Source of the DNA: Polytrichum commune
Lineage: Eukaryota > Streptophyta > Polytrichopsida > Polytrichales > Polytrichaceae
Assembly: GCA_950295325.1 (NCBI GenBank)
Contig: OX485806.1
Coordinates: 37,264,001-37,328,000 of the forward strand
DNA: 64,000 nt
Direction: 5' to 3'
Within the stretch, counting starts at the first letter, position 1. Each line of letters begins with the position of its first letter. The position numbers and the translations under genes are program-made. Of the stretch, positions 58,225-64,000 are shown piece after piece. Below the pieces are notes generated by a model that saw nothing but the letters and a program-made list of their open reading frames with translations, was not told the origin of the DNA and did not search any database.

Positions 58225-58805
58225 TTATATTCTTGAGGATAACAGATTTATTCATCTTGATAAGATCCCATGTTCTTCAAGTTCGAAAAATTATAGGATA
58301 TTCATTGTGGGTCCAAAAGTGGTAATTATTTTTTTGGAAATTATGATTTCTTGTGTACTTGTCTTTTCACATAAAATTTTCATATATACTCAACCGAATA
58401 AAATGTCAGAAATTGTGCCTTCACCAGAACTTTTTCAATGATGGTGGAGCTTTCATAGAATTGTGGCTCAACGTCCACGTGGGTAAAGTTGCAAAGCCCA
58501 TATCGTCATTATCTTGGATGCCGGATCTATTGATCTTAGTGAGTTCCACGCTACTCAACTTTGAAAATTCATAAGAATTCTATTGTGGGTCCAAGAATTG
58601 TGTTTCTTTTTTTAGACGAGAATTCCCTCATGTAATTGTCTTTCATATAAAATTGCATATATGCTTCTTCTTTTTATAGAAGTGATGGAAATTGTGCCTC
58701 TACCAAAAGTTTCACAATGATGGTGGGGCTTTTGTAGAATCGTAGTGGGCTCAACATCCTAGTGGGCAAAGTTGCAAAGCCCATATTATCATCATTATAG
58801 GTAAA
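58225..58805 (+). repeat. Tandem duplication of about 290 bp
   Basis: Units at about 58225-58515 and 58520-58805 share GATTTATTCATCTT or GATCTATTGATCTT, ATTCATTGTGGGTCCAA, GTCTTTTCACATAAAAT, GAAATTGTGCCTYYACCA, CAATGATGGTGGNGCTTT and GTTGCAAAGCCCATAT in order. Divergence is moderate, so the duplication is not recent. Confidence 0.75.
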
Positions 58806-59450
58806 CTGACACTTTTGGCTTTCACTTTATCAGGATGGCACTCAGGAGCTGTAGTCCGATAGAACAACAAATGCATGGCGGAAGTGAAAACTTTAAACCA
58901 TGCACAATCTACTTGAGGCATGAGGGCTTGAAAAGCCCCGGCAAGGGAGAGAGGGAATGATCGTATACAAGCTCACCTCTCATCCATCCAACATAAAAAC
59001 TTGACCCCCTTATAAGTTTGTTGCCGATTCATTTCAAATGTTCTTTAGTAGATCAATACCCTACCCACACTTAATGGTGGGTGTAGCCAGCAGACAACTC
59101 TCACTAGTATGGGGCACTTTTACAGTTGCTTCCAGCTAGCAAACGTGTGGATTTGAGTATGTTACATCCAGTTGCTCCTAGGGGCTGGAAGAAGAAGAAG
59201 AACTCCAGTCTCCGGAAGAGGCCGGAGTGACTAGAGTGTCTATTCGTAGAACATCCTTAGCCACGCCCTAGGGCAATGGTGTTAGATGTAGAACTACTTC
59301 ATCCTTTTCAGGGAGTAGACACTATATTAGTAATAGATAGTCGGTTAACTGGTAACCGGTAGTATGTGGTAGTCTTTTAGTGGGGTTTATCTAGTAAAGT
59401 GGCATTCTTTATATGTTGGGGTGTACCGAGCTGTGAGACGGGTTGTTTGG
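58806..59450. other. Intergenic DNA with a copy of a hairpin-bearing repeat
   Basis: 59196-59262 shares GAACTCC.GTCTC..GCCGGAGTGA and GTAGAACATCCT.RGCCA with 63196-63259. The CTCC..GGAG part can form a short hairpin in both. No gene is seen. Confidence 0.5.
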
Positions 59451-60212
59451 TTATGCTAGGTCTTGAAGGTCTGAGACAGATTGTTTGTTCTCTAGTCTAC
59501 GTTTATGGACTAGTATTGAATGTGCATATTGTGTGGCGATAATGTTAATTTGTTGGAATGTGTTTTTTATTTTTATGAGAGGGAGTTTAAGTATTGTTTC
59601 TAGGTTTTGCATTGATGGGATGTGTGTAGTGGTTCTTGCACCTGTGACTAGTACCATGAGTGGGGCTACATTCAAACCCCTTGTAATAATGTTATTGATG
59701 AGCGGTTGGTATTTTGTGGTTTTTCTATCGAGGGTTTCTGCTGTAAATTTGTCATTGCAGTATGTAAATTCTATGAATTGTATTGTGATTCCGGTTGTAG
59801 GGGTTTCTGGTGGGGGGTGGTTATATGGATGTCCTATGACGCATAGTATGTCTAGTTTAAACCTGGCGTTGCAGTGGCATCTTTGGGTGCCACATGTACA
59901 TGGTAATAGCCATGTTGGCATGGTATTTTCTTGAGGTCGTTCGTTGTACATTCCCACATTCATGAGTGTGTAGTGTCTAGATATTTTATTTGATAAAATT
60001 AATTTACATATTTCCTATACAGCTTTGTTATGTCGTTTTGTTATGAGTGTGTGAATGTGTTGTTGTTTGCATTTGAGTAGTATGTGTAACCATGTATCTG
60101 CATCTGATGAGTTACAGATGGGGCACGTTTTTAATGGGTAGGTTTTTCTACCAAAAAAGAGTTGTTTATGGGCATGGCCCATGTATTGTCCCTCCTAGGG
60201 GTTGGACTTTTC
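59451..60212 (-). pseudogene. LINE ORF2 C-terminal fragment with zinc-binding domain
   Basis: One minus-strand frame runs from about 60212 to a stop at 59451, broken by a single TAG at about 60016. It begins GQYMGHAHKQLFFGRK, then has a CPIC..DADTWLHILLKC zinc-binding motif as found after the reverse transcriptase of some non-LTR elements. It continues with KRHNKAV, a CTCGTQRCHC Cys cluster and FIEFTYCNDKFTAETLDRK, and ends with an amphipathic tail. The reverse transcriptase and endonuclease domains are absent, as expected for a fragment. The family is judged from the layout; no search was done. Confidence 0.65.
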
Positions 60213-61249
60213 ATTAGATACCTAAATGACGTGCATGAGTCACTTTGAAATTAAACCCCCTATATACGAGAAATTTGTAGAGATGGTATACGTACTAATG
60301 ATAGGCTAGAAAATGGACTCGTGTATTTACACTAAGCTTTCCAATTTAGTGTGATAAATGCTACCACTATAGACATATACAAAATATAAATCATGAAATA
60401 AATAAGCCTTTGGTATATATACGTTCCACTTTCACTTTCCAATGAGAAACTTATCAAACATTTTTTTTAATCCATAGGATGTAACTCAACAATTGCATGA
60501 AACAAACAAAGACAACATACTAACTTAGCCACGATTTGGAGAGTGAAACTCAAGGGAGTTGACAAACACTCTAAGAGCCCCCACTTTGTAAAAACCTAGA
60601 ACCCCCATATGCAAACCCAAACAAGAATGGATATGATAACTATTTGGGAATATCAACATATGATAACAATGAATGAAAATGTGAATTGGATGAAACTAAC
60701 ATATCTATTGTCAATCTTATCTCTAAAGCATTTGGGCCCCCTTTTATACATGTACCTTTACTTCAAATATTTATTGGCCTTTTTAAAAGTATAAACTAAA
60801 GAAAAATAATACCTCTTCCTTATATATATATACTATGTACACTAATGTCCTTTCTACACTCACGTTACTTCGTACGTGGTATGAAGTGTCCACAGGGGGT
60901 GCACTCAATGTGCCCTATACGAACCCATGTGGATGCACAAAAGAGATAGTAATCGTGCCTAGGGATTACAAAGTATACATACTGTACAGGTATTCTTTAT
61001 TCTAGCTTTATAAAAATACTAGGCATATTATTCATATAATCCTAGTTGTACTTTTACCTTTAGGCTCATAATCAATTATGAAGAAGTGTGTAATCTACAA
61101 GAGGTCCAAATAATTTTTTCATCCAATATGTGAACCACAATTATCTTTGAGATTTAGGGTTTAGGACAAGAGGGGGGAAAGAAGCTTATTTTGATGTTCA
61201 AATTTTATGCCGCTATATCATGCTCCTCGTTAAATTGTTCAGGGATCGC
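60213..61249. other. Repeat-rich intergenic DNA including an inverted R3 copy
   Basis: 60840-61130 matches the minus strand of 38795-39170 (see R3). No gene is seen; the rest is AT-rich. Confidence 0.5.
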
Positions 61250-62610
61250 ATTTCTCATTTACAGTACTAGTGAGCATTGTAGGTTCCGATGTTTGTCCGT
61301 TGTAGTGAACAACAACATTTCTTCCGCCTTTGACAGTATAGGAGTGACTTCCAACTAACATGACAAATGTGGACTCTACCGGCTGGGGCGAACCAACCCG
61401 TACATTGGTTCAATGGAGGCAAGGGTTTAGGCATCCAACAAGGAACGAGTGTATGGGTTGATTTGCCCAAATGGACTCTACCCCTATGAATATGTTGATG
61501 CCATTTGGATCACCTATGACGTGCTTTGAGGCCCAAGAGTCAAGATACAATGACTTAATTATCTTGATTGGTGGCATTGGGCGTGATCTTTACCACATCA
61601 AAGGTCTTGTGTGGAGTTGAATCCCTTGTGAGCATGGCCACTTCAAGCATGCATGTCGGCGACACTTGTGGGTGTTGGCTCTATGATTTTTCTTCTTCCT
61701 GTATGGTGTTGACCAAGGGACGATTGAGGTATCGAGGCTCTTGCTATCTCTTGGATGATTAAGGGCAGTGCCTTGCCCTAATTAAGTCCCTACTAGTGGC
61801 AATTGTTACACGATTTCCTCCTCAGTGGTGCAATTCTTGGAGATCTTTCTTGTGGAATTGCCATGGGGTAGCTGGGAATTGATGTCCCAAAGATCTGAAG
61901 CGGTCCGCCGTTGGAGATGATGAAGTTGGTCCCCAGTTGGATCCTGGTGACGGTGGTCCTGTATTTCTTCGTCCTCTTCCTCATGACCCCTACCCTGGAT
62001 CTCCCTTCCGGTCTCTTCTACCATGAGCTTTGCTGAGAGTTTCTCAACAGATGGTAGTTCATCTTTGGCTTAGGATGGACTTAATCAATGGTTCAAAACT
62101 GGAAGGAAGAGATCCTAGCAATATCTGAACTATTCTTTCCTCTGAAACAACCTCTTTTGACACGGTGAAGCTGATTCAAGTTCTCTCTAACATTTTTTAG
62201 AAACTCACTAATGGGTGTTACTCCCTCCATCTTGACAGAGAGCTTGTTGACAAGAAGTCGGTTCCTTGCGGAGTTCAAGGATTCATACAGACCTTGAAGT
62301 GACTTCCAAACTAATTCGAGGTCGAGTGACTCGGCAATGTAGGGGATGATTTCATCTTTAACATATTATAAGATTAACATCCCCAGAGCTTCCTCTTTGT
62401 TCTCTTGTATTGTCGTTGTTGTGGCTGCAACTGCTACAAGATCCGGGAAATTGGTAAGATCTACCATGAATAGTGATTCTTGAGGGCAAACGCCGTCCCA
62501 AAGCCATTCATTCTTGAATATTATGCGCATTTTCACTTTCCATACGGAGTACTTTCCGGCTCCCTCTAAATTATTGGCATCTGAAAATGTGAATTTATTT
62601 GTTATCTAAT
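61250..62610 (-). pseudogene. Ty1/copia gag-protease remnant
   Basis: On the minus strand, from about 62600, a frame reads FSDANNLEGAGKYSVWKVKM, then LWDGVCPQES, ESLDLELVWKSLQGLYESLN and LVNKLSVKMEGVTPISEFLK. This order is that of a copia gag (UBN2-type) domain. Stops and frame changes follow in the 62100-61800 region. At about 61555-61525 a frame reads LYLDSWASKHV, which corresponds to the copia protease active site; the usual Gly after Asp-Ser is replaced by Trp. Integrase and reverse transcriptase are absent. The sequence below about 61140 belongs to the R3 repeat. Confidence 0.7.
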
Positions 62611-63269
62611 TTATTTGTTACCTTTGCACTGATGTTGCAATGAGGTATTGAAAATAGTGTATGCTACTCAATCTATCTGTGAGATTGTATCTACGTCAAT
62701 ATATGGTATTGGACGACTTTCTATGGTACTAGAGTGCTTGTATGAAGTTACTGATTTGGAGAAGAATCACTGTATTCGGTAATTGGAGATTTTTTCATGA
62801 TTTTGAGACTATTTAAAACCATGGTTTTCAAATAAAGAACAAGAAAAACACAAGAATATATTTAGTGTGACTCAATAAAGCGATTTGCATGGGCAACACT
62901 AACCAATTTGGCACAAATACATGTCATCCGAATAAGAAATTGAACCAGATATTAAATCATTTGCATTTATTTTGAGACTTTCCAAAGTCTCTGATTAACA
63001 AATATAGTGATAAGAAGTAGGTGTGTATTTACACCAGTATTGGCATGAGTTCCTAAAGTTTCTTCATTATTTGAATCTGGTGGATGAGATGTCTTGAGCA
63101 TAGATGTATTGATCAAGGAATGGGTTTCACAACTAAAACAAAATGACAAATGTCTTCACCTCCTAGTGTATTGCACAAACAAACAGAGAAGAGAAAGAAC
63201 TCCGGTCTCTAGGGCCGGAGTGAATAAAGTGTATGTTTGTAGAACATCCTAGGCCAAGCCTTCACAAAC
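62611..63269. other. Intergenic DNA, no gene seen
   Basis: AT-rich sequence ending in a copy of the hairpin-bearing repeat at 63196-63259 (partner at 59196-59262). Confidence 0.45.
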
Positions 63270-63860
63270 AAACACATTAATAACCTTCAAACTAATCGAC
63301 ATAATAAGGCAAGACATGCCTTACCCAACACCCTCCTTGCAGGCTCTTCGCCCACCCAACCACCAAGTGCTTCACACTTATTAACACATGCAATTTTAAA
63401 AACCGAACCCCAGATAATACAATACAATCATGGCTCCTACTGTGTAGTTGCTACCCACCTAGATGCAAATGCCTTACACAACTACATCCAATCACATTGT
63501 GTATCCTAGGCACAATGAACAAATTTCCTTTCTAACCCACCCCATTCTTAAAATACAAATCTTCAAATTCACTTACTACAACAAAAGGTTCCCACAAGCA
63601 ACCACCACGAGAAAGAAAGAAAAATACGACATACTACAACCCATACTAATTCAACAAGGTTGGACAATACTACCCCCCCCCCCCCCCATTTTCATCACAG
63701 TAGACATTATAGGAACCATCCACACTAGGTCTCCACCCAAAGCCTTAAAGACCTCAAAATATCCACATCAAATTCCCACAAATTAATGGAAACATTCTCA
63801 CAAATCCTCAAAAGATATCTAACACACATTATCTAAAAAAAGAAAACTCAAAAAAACTAA
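63270..63860 (+). pseudogene. Second LINE ORF2 C-terminal fragment, A/C-rich
   Basis: Plus-strand frames give KNRTPDNTIQSWLLLCSCYP with PRCKC, then after a stop FKFTYYNKRFPQATTTRKKE, a Pro run caused by 16 C at 63672-63687, and later KKRKLKK. In order these parallel the fragment at 59451-60212 (NTMPTWLLPCTCGTQRCHC, FIEFTYCNDKF, HKRRLENK). Several stops are present. The strand is poor in G, like the tract at 22790-24740. Confidence 0.5.
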
Positions 63861-64000
63861 GCCCCAATCCCATTAGACTAAAAGCCCCACTACCACATTT
63901 CATAAATCAATATCAACACACATACATATGAATATATTAAACCTTAACTAACTATAATAATACTAAAATACTAGCTAACCACCAATCCACCTACTAAAAA

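Noticed and set aside
59485-59934. 149-codon plus-strand frame with hydrophobic segments
   Set aside because: Antisense shadow of the LINE ORF2 tail, whose Cys/His motifs are on the minus strand.
1-64000. tRNA or rRNA genes
   Set aside because: None was recognised by eye; a tRNAscan-SE run would be needed to exclude tRNAs.

Overview
The window is nuclear DNA of a land plant. It is AT-rich and repeat-rich. Its genes have plant-type GT..AG introns. It carries a BURP-domain gene, a family known only from plants, together with remnants of Ty3/gypsy, Ty1/copia and LINE elements. The repeat load and the element types suggest a non-model, perhaps non-angiosperm plant such as a gymnosperm, fern or lycophyte. 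I cannot settle the clade from sequence alone.

Three genes can be rebuilt exon by exon, all on the + strand. (1) 10691-20956 is a DEAH-box RNA helicase of the DHX37/Dhr1 (plant DEAH13) type. It has 15 coding exons in consistent phase, 1456 aa, and a telo-box just upstream, as many ribosome-biogenesis genes have. (2) 28029-31828 is ARPC4, the p20 subunit of the Arp2/3 actin-nucleating complex, with 7 exons and 176 aa. (3) 51423-54313 is a secreted BURP-domain protein with 2 exons and 336 aa. Its single intron is largely a minisatellite built from copies of its own 3' splice-site region. The three genes have unrelated roles (nucleolus, actin cytoskeleton, cell wall) and show no sign of joint regulation.

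The left end (1-7306) is retrotransposon territory: a gag-like pseudo-ORF with three in-frame stops, a gypsy integrase fragment, and a well-bounded LTR with a primer-binding-like site on one side and a polypurine-like tract on the other. From 7.3 to 10.6 kb there are degenerate repeats and a GC-rich inverted pair next to the helicase promoter. From 21 to 28 kb lie an A/C-rich strand-asymmetric tract with tandem repeats and a decayed retroelement ORF. From 32 to 51 kb there is no complete gene, but there are exon-like islands (35.2-36.9 kb), a small ORF (45.9 kb), a CACTA-type miniature transposon with its target-site duplication, a long hairpin (50.2 kb) and many dispersed repeats. From 54 to 64 kb there are tandem duplications, a TIR element, two LINE ORF2 C-terminal fragments in opposite orientation, and a copia gag-protease remnant.

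The most unusual items are a pair of TTAA-flanked piggyBac-like miniature elements in opposite orientation on either side of helicase exon 14; the BURP-gene intron minisatellite that multiplies the splice acceptor; and a dispersed repeat family with roughly 15 copies, five of them in introns of the two larger genes. All boundaries were read by eye. No search or folding program was run.
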